Assembly: GCA_019415335.1 (NCBI GenBank) | Contig: DXKH01000015.1 | Coordinates: 124,001 to 188,000, forward strand | DNA: 64,000 nucleotides | Origin: Citrobacter sp. | Lineage (GTDB): Bacteria > Pseudomonadota > Gammaproteobacteria > Enterobacterales > Enterobacteriaceae | Direction: 5' to 3' | Shown here: one piece after another, positions 1 to 10,890 of the stretch | How positions within the stretch are numbered: the stretch's first letter is position 1 | How the letters are laid out: each line of letters begins with the position of its first letter | The notes under the pieces: model-generated | The model's input: only the letters and a program-made list of their open reading frames with translations | What the model was told of the DNA's origin: nothing | Databases searched by the model: none | Position numbers and translations under genes: made by a program

Positions 1-2191
1 CACGGCGCGGATTACCCCGACCCGGCTCGACGTTGATGTAGGGTTGCAGGATCGTGTCGAGATGTTCCACGCCAGCGGCCGAGATTTGCGGCGTAATCAC
101 GGAGAAGCGCGTCCCGCCACGGGCGAAGGTCTGCACATATTCCGGATACAATACCGCCTTCGCCTGTACCTCGTTGCGTGAGGTGAGCAGTTCAAGCGTC
201 TGAATCTGTCCGATATCAATGCCGAGGTAGCGAATAGGCATCCCGGCCGCCAGTTTCCCGGCATCAAAAGCGTGAAGGGTAATCTGCCCGCCAACCGCAC
301 GAGCGGCGGTTTCGGAGGCATACAAAATGCGCTTATCGCCTTTGCGCTGACTGGCGCTGGCACCGCTGAGGTTATCAAAGCTGATCGCCCCCTTCAGCGC
401 GCGCGACAGGGGAGAGGCCTGCACGGTCAACCCACTGCCGTTGAGCTGGACTTTAGCCCCGCCTTCGGCCCAGAAGACGCTGTTGCTGGTCAGCAGGTTG
501 CGGTACTCCGGCTTAATATGGAGATCGATATCAAAGGCGTCGGCGCGCGGACGCACGGTGATCACTTCACCCACTTCAAATTTACGATACAGCACCACGG
601 AACCGGCCTGCACGTCCGGCAATGTTTCTGCACGCAGGCTCAGGGTGGTGGTCGGCAGATCGCTGAGGCTGTTCTCCACCGCTTTTTCCAGGTTAGCGTA
701 CAGCGGATAACTGGATTTCATTTCCCCTTTGCTGCCCGGCAATATGCGTATACCGCCGCTGATCCATTCGCTGGCGCTGGCACCGAGGAACTCAACGCCA
801 TCCAGACCCACTTTGACATCCACACGACTGTTGACCACGAATTTACTGTCACCCTGAACCAGGTCGCGATGCTGTGGATCGACCGCTACGGTGAACTCGA
901 CGCCTTTGCTGGTCAGCTTACGTTCGATTACCTGGCCCACCTGGACGCCGTGGAGGATCAGCGGTTGACCCGCATCGATACCGTAGCTTTCAGGCGCGGT
1001 CAGGATAAAGGTCAGGACGTCCGGTTCATGGAGCAGCGCTTTTTCTCCGGGGACAACCACGAACTCGCTGCGCGGTTCACCGGTGCCGGGCACCAGCTCA
1101 AAGGTTTTGCCCGTCAGTAACGAACTGATGTTGGCGTCACTTAACGAGAGTTTAGGGCTGCGCAGTTCAATGCGCGTGCCGTCGCGTAACAACGTCACGA
1201 CGCTGGGATCAACGGTCATTTCGCCGGTGACTTTACCGCCAGGCTGTAAATTCAGTCTGGTGAGCTCACCCACTTCCAGCCCCTGATACATGAGCGGCGT
1301 GGCGTTCGCTTTCAGCCCTTCGCCGCTGGGCAGTTCGAGCTTAACGATGACGCCACGCTGGCTGTGTGCGAGGTCGGCGTACAGGCCGAAGGTATCATCC
1401 TGATCTGCGACTTTTGACTCATCCGGGGAGTCAAAAGCGATGGCTCCGTTTACCAGGGCTGCCAGACTCTCCAGCTTAACCTTCGCTCCGCTCAGGCTGA
1501 TGTCGGCATTGACCCCTGAAACATTCCAGAAGCGACTGCCTTTCTTCACCAGGTTGGTAAAGCGGCGTTCAACCAGCACGTCAATGGTGACGCCCTGTTT
1601 GTTCGGGTTAATGCTGTAATCATAAACTCTGCCGACCGGGATCTTACGGAAATAAACCAGCGAACCGCTGTTCAGCGATCCCAGATCGGGCGCATTGAGA
1701 TGAATCATCAGATCGCCGTTATCCAGCCGATATTTCGGTTGGGTGTCGAGGGCGACGAAATGATCTTGCTCTTTGCCTTTACCAGGCATCATGCCGATAT
1801 AGTTGCCGCCAACCAACGCATCGAGCCCAGAGACGCCTGCGAGCGACGCTTTAGGCGTCACCAGCCAGAATTGCGTCTCTTCGCGCAGGGCGTCTTTCAT
1901 GTCGGATTTAATGCTGACCCGCACCTCAATTTTGCGCAAATCCTTGCTCAGGCTGATGTCCTGCACCGTACCCACCTCAACGCCCTGGTAGCGGACGGGC
2001 GTGCGGCCCGGAACAATGCCATCCGCAGACATGAAGTCGATGGTCACGGTGTTACCGCGATCTTCATAGCTGTTCCATATCAGCCATCCCGCAATCATTA
2101 ATGCAATCAGCGGGAGTAACCAGAACGGAGAGATACGGCGTTTTGTTTTAATCTGCGCTTCAGTCTGCGAAGCGGGCGTTTCCTGACTCAT
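1..2191 (-). CDS. letB: LetB (YebT), MCE-domain lipid transport tunnel protein, 3' part cut by the window edge
   Basis: This is the start and first ~730 residues of a protein that is about 877 residues in E. coli; the rest lies beyond base 1. The protein begins [11 protein letters not shown], then has one hydrophobic anchor followed by repeated MCE domains (recurring motifs such as YRGLEVG/[11 protein letters not shown] and [10 protein letters not shown]). In E. coli LetB forms a stacked-ring periplasmic tunnel that moves phospholipids between inner and outer membranes, working with the inner-membrane protein LetA. The start codon overlaps the 3' end of letA by 32 bp, as in E. coli, so the two are translationally close and certainly one operon. 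No frame break is visible in the part present. Confidence 0.95.
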   Translation of the reverse strand, partial: MSQETPASQTEAQIKTKRRISPFWLLPLIALMIAGWLIWNSYEDRGNTVTIDFMSADGIVPGRTPVRYQGVEVGTVQDISLSKDLRKIEVRVSIKSDMKDALREETQFWLVTPKASLAGVSGLDALVGGNYIGMMPGKGKEQDHFVALDTQPKYRLDNGDLMIHLNAPDLGSLNSGSLVYFRKIPVGRVYDYSINPNKQGVTIDVLVERRFTNLVKKGSRFWNVSGVNADISLSGAKVKLESLAALVNGAIAFDSPDESKVADQDDTFGLYADLAHSQRGVIVKLELPSGEGLKANATPLMYQGLEVGELTRLNLQPGGKVTGEMTVDPSVVTLLRDGTRIELRSPKLSLSDANISSLLTGKTFELVPGTGEPRSEFVVVPGEKALLHEPDVLTFILTAPESYGIDAGQPLILHGVQVGQVIERKLTSKGVEFTVAVDPQHRDLVQGDSKFVVNSRVDVKVGLDGVEFLGASASEWISGGIRILPGSKGEMKSSYPLYANLEKAVENSLSDLPTTTLSLRAETLPDVQAGSVVLYRKFEVGEVITVRPRADAFDIDLHIKPEYRNLLTSNSVFWAEGGAKVQLNGSGLTVQASPLSRALKGAISFDNLSGASASQRKGDKRILYASETAARAVGGQITLHAFDAGKLAAGMPIRYLGIDIGQIQTLELLTSRNEVQAKAVLYPEYVQTFARGGTRFSVITPQISAAGVEHLDTILQPYINVEPGRGNPRR

Positions 2192-3443
2192 GTGCATCCC
2201 AAAGTAAGCGGCTGTCCAGCCATTCCACTGCAAGAATAGTCAAAATGACCGCTGAGCCGAAATAAAACGCAGCCGGTCCCATAGTAAAAGCAAGAATCTG
2301 GTCGCGGTTAATCAGCGACATGGTTAAGGCGATAACAAACAGGTCCAGCATCGACCAGCGACCGATCCACGTGACCAGGCGCAAGAGTTGCATGCGCGTG
2401 CGTAAACCCTGCTCGCATTTGAACTGAATGCTGAGCAGCAGCGTAAACATGACAATCACTTTGGTGAATGGCACCAGGATACTGGCGATAAAGACCACGG
2501 CGGCCACGGCAACATTGCTGTTCGCCAGCGACAGGATGCCGGACATGATCGTATCTTCCTGCCGTCCGCCGTTCACGTAGATAACCGAGATAGGCATCAG
2601 GTTAGCAGGCATCAGCAAAACAATCGATGCCAACAACGCCGCCCAGCATTTTTGAATGCTCTGGTTTCGGCGCTCGCGTAAGGGAATATGGCAGCGCGGG
2701 CAGCGGCCACGCGGGTCCGGATAGCCGGTAAAATGGCAGCCGAGACAAACGCGTAACTGCTCATCCGGACGCTTTGCCGGTCGTTGCGGATAAAAACGTT
2801 CCCACAGTTGTTCGATGTTCAGGTGCGACAGCGTCAGGATGCTGAGGATCACCAGCGCGATAAAGGCGTAAAGTCCCACGCCAGGCTGTAAAAAAGCGTA
2901 ATCCTGAACTTTGATCGATGCCACACCGATGCCCACCAGATAGATGTCCAGCATCACCCACTCTTTAAGCCTTTCCAGCATCAGCAACACCGGGCGCAAA
3001 TTCATACCGAGAATATTGCCGAACCACAAATAGGCAATCGACGTCACGAGGATCAGCGGCGCACCCGCGACACAAAAGAGCACCATCGTCGCGGTAATCG
3101 GATCGCCTTGCTTTGTCATCTGCCAGATCCCCTGCATCACGTTGGCATCAATGCGGATGCCCAGCAGATAGATGTGCAGCAGTGGCTCGCCCCAGGCAAA
3201 GGGCATCAGCAACAGCATGGTGACCGCCATTGCCCCCAGACGCGTCAGCGACCAGTCGCGGCCATCACGAATTTTCGCCTGGCAGCGGGGACAGTAAGCG
3301 CTCTGGTGAGAGCGCATCTTCGGCAGACTAAACAGCAGGTCACACTGAGGACAACGCTGATAGTGCGCACGAGGCAGTGCTTCGCTGATGGATCGGATCG
3401 CTATTTTTTTTGTTGGCGTGATCTGGGGTGTCTTGAGAGCCAT
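2160..3443 (-). CDS. letA: LetA (YebS), PqiA-family inner-membrane partner of LetB
   Basis: A 427-residue polytopic membrane protein. Two zinc-ribbon-like CxxC pairs are visible, C31/C34 with C51/C54 and C233/C236 with C248/C251, each preceding a group of hydrophobic segments; this duplicated layout is typical of the PqiA/LetA family. In E. coli it acts with LetB in phospholipid transport and envelope integrity. It is the first gene of the letA-letB operon and the stop codon lies inside letB. Full length compared with E. coli (427). Confidence 0.95.
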   Translation of the reverse strand: MALKTPQITPTKKIAIRSISEALPRAHYQRCPQCDLLFSLPKMRSHQSAYCPRCQAKIRDGRDWSLTRLGAMAVTMLLLMPFAWGEPLLHIYLLGIRIDANVMQGIWQMTKQGDPITATMVLFCVAGAPLILVTSIAYLWFGNILGMNLRPVLLMLERLKEWVMLDIYLVGIGVASIKVQDYAFLQPGVGLYAFIALVILSILTLSHLNIEQLWERFYPQRPAKRPDEQLRVCLGCHFTGYPDPRGRCPRCHIPLRERRNQSIQKCWAALLASIVLLMPANLMPISVIYVNGGRQEDTIMSGILSLANSNVAVAAVVFIASILVPFTKVIVMFTLLLSIQFKCEQGLRTRMQLLRLVTWIGRWSMLDLFVIALTMSLINRDQILAFTMGPAAFYFGSAVILTILAVEWLDSRLLWDAHESGNARFAD

Positions 3444-3573
3444 GTATCGCGAATCAAAGTGTTAGAATTATGTAATCTTAACTCATGACGGGAATGATCT
3501 TGAGCATTAACGCATTTAATGCTTATTTTAATAGGCTGGCAGTATCAGAGTAAGACAACTAAGTGATTATATA

Positions 3574-4071
3574 ATGAACAAGACAGAGCTATACGCGGAT
3601 CTGAACCGCGATTTTCAGGCATTAATGGCAGGAGAAACCAGTTTTCTGGCCACGCTGGCGAACACCAGCGCATTGTTGTACGAACGTCTTTCGCAAGTGA
3701 ACTGGGCGGGGTTTTACCTGCTCGAGGGCGATACGCTGGTATTAGGTCCGTTTCAGGGCAAAATTGCCTGTGTGCGGATCCCGGTGGGTCGTGGCGTGTG
3801 TGGCACAGCTGTTGCCCACAACCAGGTGCAGCGGATTGATGACGTTCACGCGTTTGATGGTCACATTGCCTGCGATGCGGCCAGTAATGCGGAAATTGTC
3901 CTGCCAATCACCGTTAAGGGTCATATCATTGGCGTGCTGGACATCGACAGCACGGCGTTTGGGCGCTTCACCGCTGAGGATGAAGAGGGTCTTCGCCAGC
4001 TCGTCGCGCAACTTGAAACCGTGCTTGCAATGACGGATTTCGAAAAATTCTTTGCGAGCATCGCAGGATAA
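3574..4071 (+). CDS. msrC: Free methionine-(R)-sulfoxide reductase MsrC (YebR), GAF domain
   Basis: A 165-residue cytoplasmic enzyme that reduces free L-methionine-(R)-sulfoxide. The whole protein is a GAF domain; the three cysteines used in catalysis and resolution in this family are present (C66, C76 and C100 here, in contexts KIACVR, RGVCGT and HIACDA). Divergent from letA across about 130 bp. The start MNKTELYADL matches the E. coli family start. It is followed at 98 bp by proQ in the same direction, an arrangement shared with E. coli. Confidence 0.95.
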   Translation: MNKTELYADLNRDFQALMAGETSFLATLANTSALLYERLSQVNWAGFYLLEGDTLVLGPFQGKIACVRIPVGRGVCGTAVAHNQVQRIDDVHAFDGHIACDAASNAEIVLPITVKGHIIGVLDIDSTAFGRFTAEDEEGLRQLVAQLETVLAMTDFEKFFASIAG

Positions 4072-4168
4072 TCAACGGATACCGTAGCAATTACTGATGG
4101 CGTCATTATAATGTCGCCTGTTCATGCCTGCTGCTTGTTGGCTACGTCCGTTGTAATCAGGAAATTTC

Positions 4169-4855
4169 ATGGAAAATCAACCTAAGTTGAATAGCAGTAA
4201 AGAAGTCATCGCGTTTTTGGCCGAGCGTTTTCCGCAGTGCTTTAGTGCGGAAGGCGAAGCGCGCCCACTGAAAATTGGCATTTTTCAGGATCTGGTAGAG
4301 CGTATTGAGGGCGAAATGAACCTCAGCAAAACGCAACTTCGCTCCGCTTTACGTCTTTATACTTCAAGCTGGCGTTACCTGTACGGCGTTAAGCCGGGCG
4401 CGACGCGTGTCGATCTTGACGGCAACCCATGTGGTGAGCTGGATGAGCAGCACGTTGAACATGCGCGTAAGCAGCTTGAAGAAGCGAAAGCTCGCGTTCA
4501 GGCGCAGCGTGCAGAACAGCAAGCGAAAAAACGCGAAGCTGCCGCCGCCGCAGGGGAAACCGAAGACGCACCGCGTCGTGAACGTAAGCCTCGTCCTGCA
4601 CCACGCCGCAAAGAAGCGACTGAGCGTAAACCGCGTGCTGAAAAACCTGCAGCGAAAGCGCCACGCGCACCTCGTGAAGAGAAATTGACTCCGGTTTCGG
4701 ATATTTCAGTGCTGAGCGTTGGTCAGTCTCTGAAGGTGAAAGCGGGCAATGATGCGATGGATGCCACCGTATTAGAAATCACCAAAGATGGCGTCCGTGT
4801 ACAGCTGAATTCGGGTATGTCTTTGATTGTACGCGCAGAACACCTGGTGTTCTGA
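4169..4855 (+). CDS. proQ: RNA chaperone ProQ
   Basis: A 228-residue FinO-family RNA-binding protein that binds structured small RNAs and mRNA 3' ends and was first known for its effect on the ProP osmoporter. Residues ~1-120 form the FinO/ProQ domain, ~120-180 are a highly basic, alanine-rich linker (runs of [10 protein letters not shown] type), and the last ~48 residues form the Tudor-like C-terminal domain (VSVLSVGQ...[20 protein letters not shown] end). It lies 19 bp upstream of prc and is probably co-transcribed with it, as in E. coli. Confidence 0.97.
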   Translation: MENQPKLNSSKEVIAFLAERFPQCFSAEGEARPLKIGIFQDLVERIEGEMNLSKTQLRSALRLYTSSWRYLYGVKPGATRVDLDGNPCGELDEQHVEHARKQLEEAKARVQAQRAEQQAKKREAAAAAGETEDAPRRERKPRPAPRRKEATERKPRAEKPAAKAPRAPREEKLTPVSDISVLSVGQSLKVKAGNDAMDATVLEITKDGVRVQLNSGMSLIVRAEHLVF

Positions 4856-4874
4856 AACGGAGGCCTGGCCTGGC

Positions 4875-6923
4875 ATGAACACATTTTTTAGGCTTACCGC
4901 GTTAGCTGGTCTGCTTGCAATAGCAGGCCAGACCTTCGCTGTGGACGACATTACGCGTGCCGATCAGATTCCTGTTCTTAAGGAAGAGACCCAGCATGCG
5001 ACGGTAAGTGAACGCGTTACGTCGCGTTTTACACGTTCTCACTACCGTCAGTTCGATCTCGATTCGGCCTTTTCCGCCAAAATTTTCGACCGGTATCTGA
5101 ATTTACTCGACTACAGCCACAACGTGCTGTTGGCGGGGGATGTCGAGCAGTTTGCGAAGAAGAAAGGGCAGTTGGGTGACGAATTGCGTTCGGGTAAGCT
5201 CGACGTTTTTTACGATCTCTATAATCTGGCGCAAAAGCGCCGCTTCGAGCGTTTTCAGTACGCACTGAAAGTGCTGGAACGTCCGATGGACTTCACCGGG
5301 ACTGACACCTTCAATCTCGATCGCAGCAAAGCGCCCTGGCCGAAAGACGAAGCTGAGCTGAATGCGCTGTGGGACGGCAAGGTGAAGTTCGATGAGTTAA
5401 GTCTGAAACTGACCGGCAAAGACGATAAAGAAATTCGCGAGACGCTGACGCGTCGTTATAAGTCCGCGATCCGTCGTCTGACACAAACCAACAGTGAAGA
5501 TGTCTTCTCACTGGCGATGACCGCGTTTGCACGCGAAATTGATCCGCATACCAACTATCTCTCGCCACGCAATACCGAGCAGTTTAATACTGAGATGAGC
5601 CTGTCCCTTGAAGGGATTGGTGCCGTGTTGCAGATGGACGATGACTATACGGTCATTAACTCTATGGTTGCAGGCGGCCCGGCGGCGAAGAGCAAGGCAA
5701 TTAGCGTTGGCGATCGCATTGTCGGCGTGGGTCAGACTGGCAAAAGCATGGTCGACGTGATCGGCTGGCGTCTGGATGACGTTGTTGCGCTCATCAAAGG
5801 GCCAAAAGGTAGCAAGGTTCGTCTTGAAGTTTTGCCTGCCGGTAAAGGTACAAAAACCCGAATTGTCACACTGACGCGTGAACGTATCCGTCTGGAAGAC
5901 CGCGCCGTTAAGATGTCAGTGAAGACGGTGGGTAAAGAGAAAGTCGGCGTACTGGACATCCCAGGCTTCTACGTTGGCCTGACTGACGATGTCAAAGTTC
6001 AGCTGCAGAAACTGGAAAAACAGAACGTCAGCAGCATTGTCATCGATCTGCGGACCAACGGCGGCGGGGCGTTGACTGAGGCCGTTTCGCTGTCCGGTCT
6101 GTTTATTCCTTCCGGTCCGGTGGTTCAGGTCCGTGACAACAACGGTAAAGTTCGTGAAGACAGCGATACTGATGGCGTTGTTTACTATAAAGGCCCGCTG
6201 GTGGTGCTGGTCGATCGTTTCAGTGCGTCGGCCTCGGAAATTTTCGCGGCAGCCATGCAGGATTACGGCCGTGCGCTGATCGTCGGCGAGCCGACCTTCG
6301 GCAAGGGTACCGTGCAACAGTATCGTTCGCTGAACCGTATTTACGATCAGATGCTGCGTCCGGAATGGCCGGCACTGGGCTCTGTCCAGTACACGATCCA
6401 GAAGTTCTATCGTGTGAACGGCGGCAGTACCCAGCGTAAAGGCGTTACGCCGGATATCATCATGCCGACAGGAAATGAAGAGACCGAAACTGGCGAGAAG
6501 TTTGAAGATAATGCGTTGCCGTGGGATAGCATCGATGCTGCAACGTATGTGAAATCAGACGATTTGACGCCATTCGGTCCTGAATTACTCAAAGATCACA
6601 ACGCGCGTATCGCGCAGGATCCTGAGTTCCAGTACATCATGAAGGATATCGCCCGTTTCAATGCGATGAAGGATAAACGCAACATCGCGTCTCTGAATTA
6701 CGCACAGCGTGAAAAAGAGAATAACGAGGATGATGCGTTGCGTCTGGCGCGAATCAATGACAGGTTTAAACGTGAAGGAAAACCGGTTCTGAAGAAACTG
6801 GACGACCTGCCAAAAGATTACCAGGAGCCGGATCCGTATCTTGATGAAACGGTGAAGATTGCGCTGGATCTGGCGACGCTTGAGAAAGCGAAGCCCGCGG
6901 AACAACCCACCGCGACGAAGTAA
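4875..6923 (+). CDS. prc: Tail-specific periplasmic protease Prc (Tsp)
   Basis: A 682-residue S41 peptidase. The ATG at 4875 is chosen because it starts a clean signal peptide (MNTFFRLTALAGLLAIAGQTFA) and gives exactly the E. coli length; an in-frame upstream start inside proQ would spoil the signal. A PDZ domain spans roughly residues 240-320, and the catalytic Ser/Lys dyad sits in the RFSASASEIF and TFGKGTVQQY segments (near 452 and 477). Prc trims FtsI and, with NlpI, degrades the peptidoglycan hydrolase MepS. Downstream lies a strong terminator. Confidence 0.97.
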   Translation: MNTFFRLTALAGLLAIAGQTFAVDDITRADQIPVLKEETQHATVSERVTSRFTRSHYRQFDLDSAFSAKIFDRYLNLLDYSHNVLLAGDVEQFAKKKGQLGDELRSGKLDVFYDLYNLAQKRRFERFQYALKVLERPMDFTGTDTFNLDRSKAPWPKDEAELNALWDGKVKFDELSLKLTGKDDKEIRETLTRRYKSAIRRLTQTNSEDVFSLAMTAFAREIDPHTNYLSPRNTEQFNTEMSLSLEGIGAVLQMDDDYTVINSMVAGGPAAKSKAISVGDRIVGVGQTGKSMVDVIGWRLDDVVALIKGPKGSKVRLEVLPAGKGTKTRIVTLTRERIRLEDRAVKMSVKTVGKEKVGVLDIPGFYVGLTDDVKVQLQKLEKQNVSSIVIDLRTNGGGALTEAVSLSGLFIPSGPVVQVRDNNGKVREDSDTDGVVYYKGPLVVLVDRFSASASEIFAAAMQDYGRALIVGEPTFGKGTVQQYRSLNRIYDQMLRPEWPALGSVQYTIQKFYRVNGGSTQRKGVTPDIIMPTGNEETETGEKFEDNALPWDSIDAATYVKSDDLTPFGPELLKDHNARIAQDPEFQYIMKDIARFNAMKDKRNIASLNYAQREKENNEDDALRLARINDRFKREGKPVLKKLDDLPKDYQEPDPYLDETVKIALDLATLEKAKPAEQPTATK

Positions 6924-6928
6924 CCTCA

Positions 6929-6960
6929 AACAGGCACAAGAAATTGTGCCTGTTTTTTTT
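6929..6960 (+). terminator. Rho-independent terminator of proQ-prc
   Basis: The inverted repeat AACAGGCACA / TGTGCCTGTT with a short loop is followed by a run of eight T, six bases after the prc stop codon. Confidence 0.9.
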
Positions 6961-7116
6961 AACAAGCGCATGAAGTCGTCAGCCTGGTACAACAAAATGT
7001 AAAGTTGTGTCTTTCTGGTGACTTACCGGGCATTGATGCTTGAAAATAGCGGTACGACCCATACGATGTGGGTAATCGCATAGTGCGTTTTGTTAAGTTG
7101 AGGTTAAAAGAAGATT

Positions 7117-7998
7117 ATGATGCGAATCGCGCTTTTCCTGTTGACGAACCTGGCCGTCATGGTCGTTTTCGGGCTGGTGCTGAGCCTGACAGGGATTCAG
7201 TCGAGCAGCGTTCAGGGCCTGATGATTATGGCGCTGCTGTTCGGTTTTGGTGGTTCCTTCGTTTCACTGCTGATGTCCAAATGGATGGCGTTGCGTTCTG
7301 TCGGTGGGGAAGTGATCGAACAACCGCGTAACGAAAGAGAACGCTGGTTAATGAATACGGTCGCCACGCAGGCGCGTCAGGCCGGTATCGCCATGCCGCA
7401 GGTCGCTATTTATCATGCGCCGGACATTAACGCGTTTGCCACCGGAGCGCGCCGTGATGCGTCTCTGGTTGCGGTCAGTACTGGTCTGCTGCAAAACATG
7501 AGCCCGGATGAAGCTGAAGCCGTTATTGCTCACGAAATTAGCCATATCGCGAACGGTGACATGGTCACCATGACGCTGATTCAGGGGGTTGTGAACACCT
7601 TTGTTATCTTTATCTCGCGAATTCTGGCGCAGATTGCCGCTGGTTTTCTCGGCGGCAACCGTGATGAAGGTGAAGGCAGCAATGGCAACCCGATGATCTA
7701 TTTTGCAGTCGCGATGGTACTGGAACTGGTTTTTGGTATCCTGGCGAGCATTATTACCATGTGGTTCTCTCGTCATCGTGAATTCCACGCCGATGCGGGG
7801 TCCGCCAAACTGGTTGGGCGTGAGAAGATGATTGCCGCGCTGCAGCGTCTGAAAACCAGCTATGAACCGCAGGAAGCGTCCAGCATGATGGCCTTCTGCA
7901 TTAATGGTAAAGGTAAATCGCTGAGCGAACTGTTTATGACTCACCCGCCGCTGGATAAACGTATCGAAGCGCTGCGCAGTGGGGAATACCTGAAGTAA
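7117..7998 (+). CDS. htpX: HtpX, inner-membrane zinc metalloprotease
   Basis: A 293-residue M48 peptidase with two N-terminal membrane segments (residues ~4-25 and ~32-55), the zinc-binding HEISH motif (H139, E140, H143), two further hydrophobic stretches and the third-ligand region [10 protein letters not shown]. HtpX cleaves misfolded membrane proteins and overlaps with FtsH in function; in E. coli it is under CpxR and heat-shock control. The start [12 protein letters not shown] matches E. coli. Monocistronic: a strong terminator follows. Confidence 0.97.
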   Translation: MMRIALFLLTNLAVMVVFGLVLSLTGIQSSSVQGLMIMALLFGFGGSFVSLLMSKWMALRSVGGEVIEQPRNERERWLMNTVATQARQAGIAMPQVAIYHAPDINAFATGARRDASLVAVSTGLLQNMSPDEAEAVIAHEISHIANGDMVTMTLIQGVVNTFVIFISRILAQIAAGFLGGNRDEGEGSNGNPMIYFAVAMVLELVFGILASIITMWFSRHREFHADAGSAKLVGREKMIAALQRLKTSYEPQEASSMMAFCINGKGKSLSELFMTHPPLDKRIEALRSGEYLK

Positions 7999-8016
7999 GC
8001 CTGTCGGCAAGAAGAG

Positions 8017-8045
8017 AAAGCGCGTCCGTGGACGCGCTTTTTTTT
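8017..8045. terminator. Terminator between convergent htpX and yebQ
   Basis: Stem AAAGCGCGTCC / GGACGCGCTTT-type with a 3-nt loop and a T-run on the + strand; the A-run on the left side gives it potential use from both directions. It touches the yebQ stop codon. Confidence 0.88.
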
Positions 8046-9417
8046 ACGCCTGCGCTCGGGGTTGTGTGATGCGTAAACCGCTCACCACTGCCGCCACGGT
8101 CGCCAGAATCCCCGCCGCTAGCAGAGAAACATGTGTGCCGTTATCCCCGAACTGGTTCAACAGCAGTGCGACCAATGCCGCGCCGGAGCTTTGTCCCAAC
8201 AGACGGGCGGTTCCCAGCATGCCGCTGGCACCACCGCTGCGTTCGCGTGGCGCTGACGTGATGATCGTGTGGTTATTGGGGGACTGAAATAAACCAAACC
8301 CGGCGCCACAGAGGATCATCGGCCAGATGATATTGAGATCGGACGGTACGGCAGGAAGCAACACCAGGGCAAACAGTCCGCTTGCCATCACCAGCAGGCC
8401 CAGCGTGCCCAACAGACCAGCATGGACACGTTCAATCAGATACCCGGCCAGCGGTGCCATGACCATCGTTGCCAATGGCCAGGGGGTGAGCAGCAGACCG
8501 GTTTCCACTTCACTGCGTCCCAGCACCGTTTGCAGGTAGAAGGGAAGGGAGACCATCGCCAGCATCTGCGCGCAGAAGGAGCAAATTGACGTGCCTATTG
8601 ACAGTGAAAAAAGGGGAATACGCAGCAGGTCGACCGGCAATAACGGCACCGGTAATGAGAGTTGACGGCGGATAAAGAAGTAGCCCACCACGACCAGCGC
8701 CACCAGTTCAGCTCCGATCAGCGTCAGGGACTGCCCCTGTGCAAAACCGCTCAGTGCAGTGATCAACAAACCAAACGTCAGTGCGTTCATCACGGCGCTG
8801 GGAATATCAAAACGCGGTTTATTGCTGCGTGAACCATTGGGCGGTAGAAAGCGCATCGCCAGAATTAGCGCAATAATCCCCAACGGCACGTTGATCAGGA
8901 ACAGCCATTTCCAGGAGGAGATCGAGAGGATCGCAGCGGCAATGGTTGGGCCGGCGGCCGCAGAGACGGCGACGATAAAGGAGTTGATGCCCATCCCGCG
9001 TCCCAGATGGCGCTGAGGATAAATCAGACGAATCAATGCCGTGTTGACGCTCATCAGCGCCGCACCGCCAAAGCCCTGCACGACACGCGCCATCGTTAGC
9101 ATCTGTAGCGAGTCCGCGAGTGCGCAAAACAGTGAGGCCAGCAGGAAGACAACCAGCCCGCATTTGTAGATGCGTCGATAGCCAAACATATCGCCCAGAA
9201 ACGACAGCGACAGTAACGAGACGACGATAGCAATCTGATAGGCGTTGACGACCCAGATGGAGCTGGCGGCTGAGGCGTGTAAATCAGCAGCAATGGTCGG
9301 GAGCGCCACGTTGGCAATGGCGCCGTCCAGCACGGCCATCGAAATACCAATAACGATGGTTAAAATGGCACCGTATCGCTGCGGAAGCGGCAGACCGTCG
9401 GTCTGGGATTTATTCAT
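8044..9417 (-). CDS. yebQ: YebQ, MFS drug-efflux-type transporter (DHA2, 14 TM)
   Basis: A 457-residue major facilitator protein with the hydrophobic pattern of a 14-helix DHA2 transporter. The DHA2 signature is visible early (MAVLDGAIANVALPTIAADL), followed by a motif A-like loop (LGDMFGYRRIYKCG) and the motif C-like GPTIAAAIL. E. coli YebQ is annotated as a putative multidrug exporter; substrates are not known with certainty. Convergent with htpX and divergent from kdgR, which in E. coli may affect it. Full length. Confidence 0.88.
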   Translation of the reverse strand: MNKSQTDGLPLPQRYGAILTIVIGISMAVLDGAIANVALPTIAADLHASAASSIWVVNAYQIAIVVSLLSLSFLGDMFGYRRIYKCGLVVFLLASLFCALADSLQMLTMARVVQGFGGAALMSVNTALIRLIYPQRHLGRGMGINSFIVAVSAAAGPTIAAAILSISSWKWLFLINVPLGIIALILAMRFLPPNGSRSNKPRFDIPSAVMNALTFGLLITALSGFAQGQSLTLIGAELVALVVVGYFFIRRQLSLPVPLLPVDLLRIPLFSLSIGTSICSFCAQMLAMVSLPFYLQTVLGRSEVETGLLLTPWPLATMVMAPLAGYLIERVHAGLLGTLGLLVMASGLFALVLLPAVPSDLNIIWPMILCGAGFGLFQSPNNHTIITSAPRERSGGASGMLGTARLLGQSSGAALVALLLNQFGDNGTHVSLLAAGILATVAAVVSGLRITQPRAQA

Positions 9418-9593
9418 GTGATTGATGGTTTCTGCGAAGAATATGATCAGGGTAGTGATTCTAGCATTGATATTCAGGCTTTATGTCGCAGATTTGTAAC
9501 GAAGTTAGCAAAGATGGATTGCGGGCGCTTTGCCATGAAATTATAATAAAAAATTGTTCTGATTTTTATAAAACACTCGTAATGAGGTGATAG

Positions 9594-10385
9594 ATGGCTA
9601 ACGCAGATCTGGATAAGCAGCCTGATTCTGTATCTTCTGTGCTGAAAGTTTTTGGCATTTTGCAGGCGCTGGGTGAAGAGCGCGAAATAGGGATTACCGA
9701 GTTATCACAACGCGTCATGATGTCAAAAAGCACCGTTTATCGCTTTTTACAGACCATGAAAACACTGGGTTATGTGTCACAGGAAGGTGAGTCCGAGAAG
9801 TATTCTCTGACGCTGAAACTGTTTGAACTGGGCGCACGTGCGCTACAGAATGTTGACCTTATCCGCAGCGCGGACATCCAGATGCGTGAACTCTCTCGTC
9901 TGACGAAAGAGACGGTGCATCTCGGCGCGCTGGACGAAGATAGCATCGTATACATTCATAAGATTGATTCGATGTACAACCTGCGTATGTATTCACGCGT
10001 GGGTCGCCGCAACCCGCTATACAGCACCGCGATTGGTAAGGTACTGCTGGCCTGGCGCGATCGTGACGAAGTGAAACAGATTCTGGATGGTGTTGAGTAC
10101 AAACGCAGCACCGGGCGCACGATCACCACCACGGAAGCATTGCTGCCGGTGCTGGATAAAGTCCGCGAACAGGGTTATGGCGAAGATAACGAAGAACAAG
10201 AAGAAGGTTTACGCTGCATTGGCGTACCGGTATTCGACCGTTTCGGTGTTGTGATCGCCGGTCTGAGTATCTCTTTCCCGACGCTGCGTTTTTCCGAAGA
10301 AAACCTGCATGACTACGTTTCGATGCTGCATACTGCGGCGCGCAAAATCTCTGAGCAGATGGGTTACAACGATTATCCGTTCTGA
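9594..10385 (+). CDS. kdgR: KdgR, IclR-family repressor of pectin/2-keto-3-deoxygluconate genes
   Basis: A 263-residue IclR regulator: N-terminal winged helix-turn-helix (~residues 15-80, ITELSQRVMMSKSTVYRFLQT-region) and C-terminal IclR effector domain (~95-260). In enterobacteria it represses kdgT, the kduI/kdgK-type genes and related functions, and is released by 2-keto-3-deoxygluconate. Its ATG is preceded by AATGAGGTGATAG, a fair ribosome site. A terminator follows. Near-identical in layout to E. coli. Confidence 0.95.
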   Translation: MANADLDKQPDSVSSVLKVFGILQALGEEREIGITELSQRVMMSKSTVYRFLQTMKTLGYVSQEGESEKYSLTLKLFELGARALQNVDLIRSADIQMRELSRLTKETVHLGALDEDSIVYIHKIDSMYNLRMYSRVGRRNPLYSTAIGKVLLAWRDRDEVKQILDGVEYKRSTGRTITTTEALLPVLDKVREQGYGEDNEEQEEGLRCIGVPVFDRFGVVIAGLSISFPTLRFSEENLHDYVSMLHTAARKISEQMGYNDYPF

Positions 10386-10410
10386 TCACGTCATGATATC
10401 GATATGAAGA

Positions 10411-10440
10411 AACTGCCGACTTTCGCGCCGGCAGTTTTTA
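10411..10440 (+). terminator. Terminator of kdgR
   Basis: AACTGCCG / CGGCAGTT inverted repeat with T-run, 25 bp after the kdgR stop. Confidence 0.85.
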
Positions 10441-10488
10441 TCAAGATGAAATCGTACTTAAGAAATAAGTTATTGCGGCGGCGGGATA

Positions 10489-10728
10489 TTAGCCGTTATC
10501 GACGACTACAGTACTTTTACGCAACAGCGGGCAATCCGTTAATCCAATGATACCGCTATCGGTATGAACATATTGCGCGGTGGCGGTTCCTCGCGCGGTG
10601 AGATACTTACACTGCAATCCCAGTCCGGCTGCATTCTCCTGACTGCCTATCAGCACACCATACCCACTGAGTAATAATCCAATCCAGACAAGCGCAAACA
10701 ACACGACAGCGCGAATAATCAAACGCAT
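10489..10728 (-). CDS. yobH: YobH, small exported or membrane protein of unknown function
   Basis: 79 residues when started at the ATG giving MRLIIRAVVLFALVW; an upstream in-frame ATG would add 17 polar residues that E. coli YobH lacks. One N-terminal hydrophobic segment (signal or anchor), then a short soluble part with two cysteines (LQCKYL and LTDCPL) that could form a disulfide in the periplasm. Function unknown. It is divergent from mgrB across 162 bp. Confidence 0.85.
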   Translation of the reverse strand: MRLIIRAVVLFALVWIGLLLSGYGVLIGSQENAAGLGLQCKYLTARGTATAQYVHTDSGIIGLTDCPLLRKSTVVVDNG

Positions 10729-10824
10729 TATGACCTCTTTTCTTCTATACGTTAGACTGAGCTTAGCGTTTACGTTCATTTTGATACAAGTAAATGATTC
10801 TTAAAAAATCGCTAATGTCTTCTG

Positions 10825-10857
10825 TAGTTAGCCCTGGTTTAAGATACGCATGATAAT
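10825..10857 (+). promoter_or_regulatory. Candidate PhoP box and -10 of mgrB
   Basis: TAGTTA-5 bp-GGTTTA resembles the PhoP direct repeat (T/G)GTTTA-N5-(T/G)GTTTA, and a -10-like GATAAT follows 10 bp later, the spacing usual for PhoP-activated promoters. mgrB is PhoP-activated in E. coli and Salmonella. The first half-site is a weak match. Confidence 0.5.
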
Positions 10858-10890
10858 TTAGGGGCATAAGATGTTGATGCGGAGAGTGGA

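Noticed and set aside
272..1120. A 282-codon open frame on the + strand
   Set aside because: It is antisense to the conserved letB MCE repeats; the protein has no family features and the letB frame is clearly coding.
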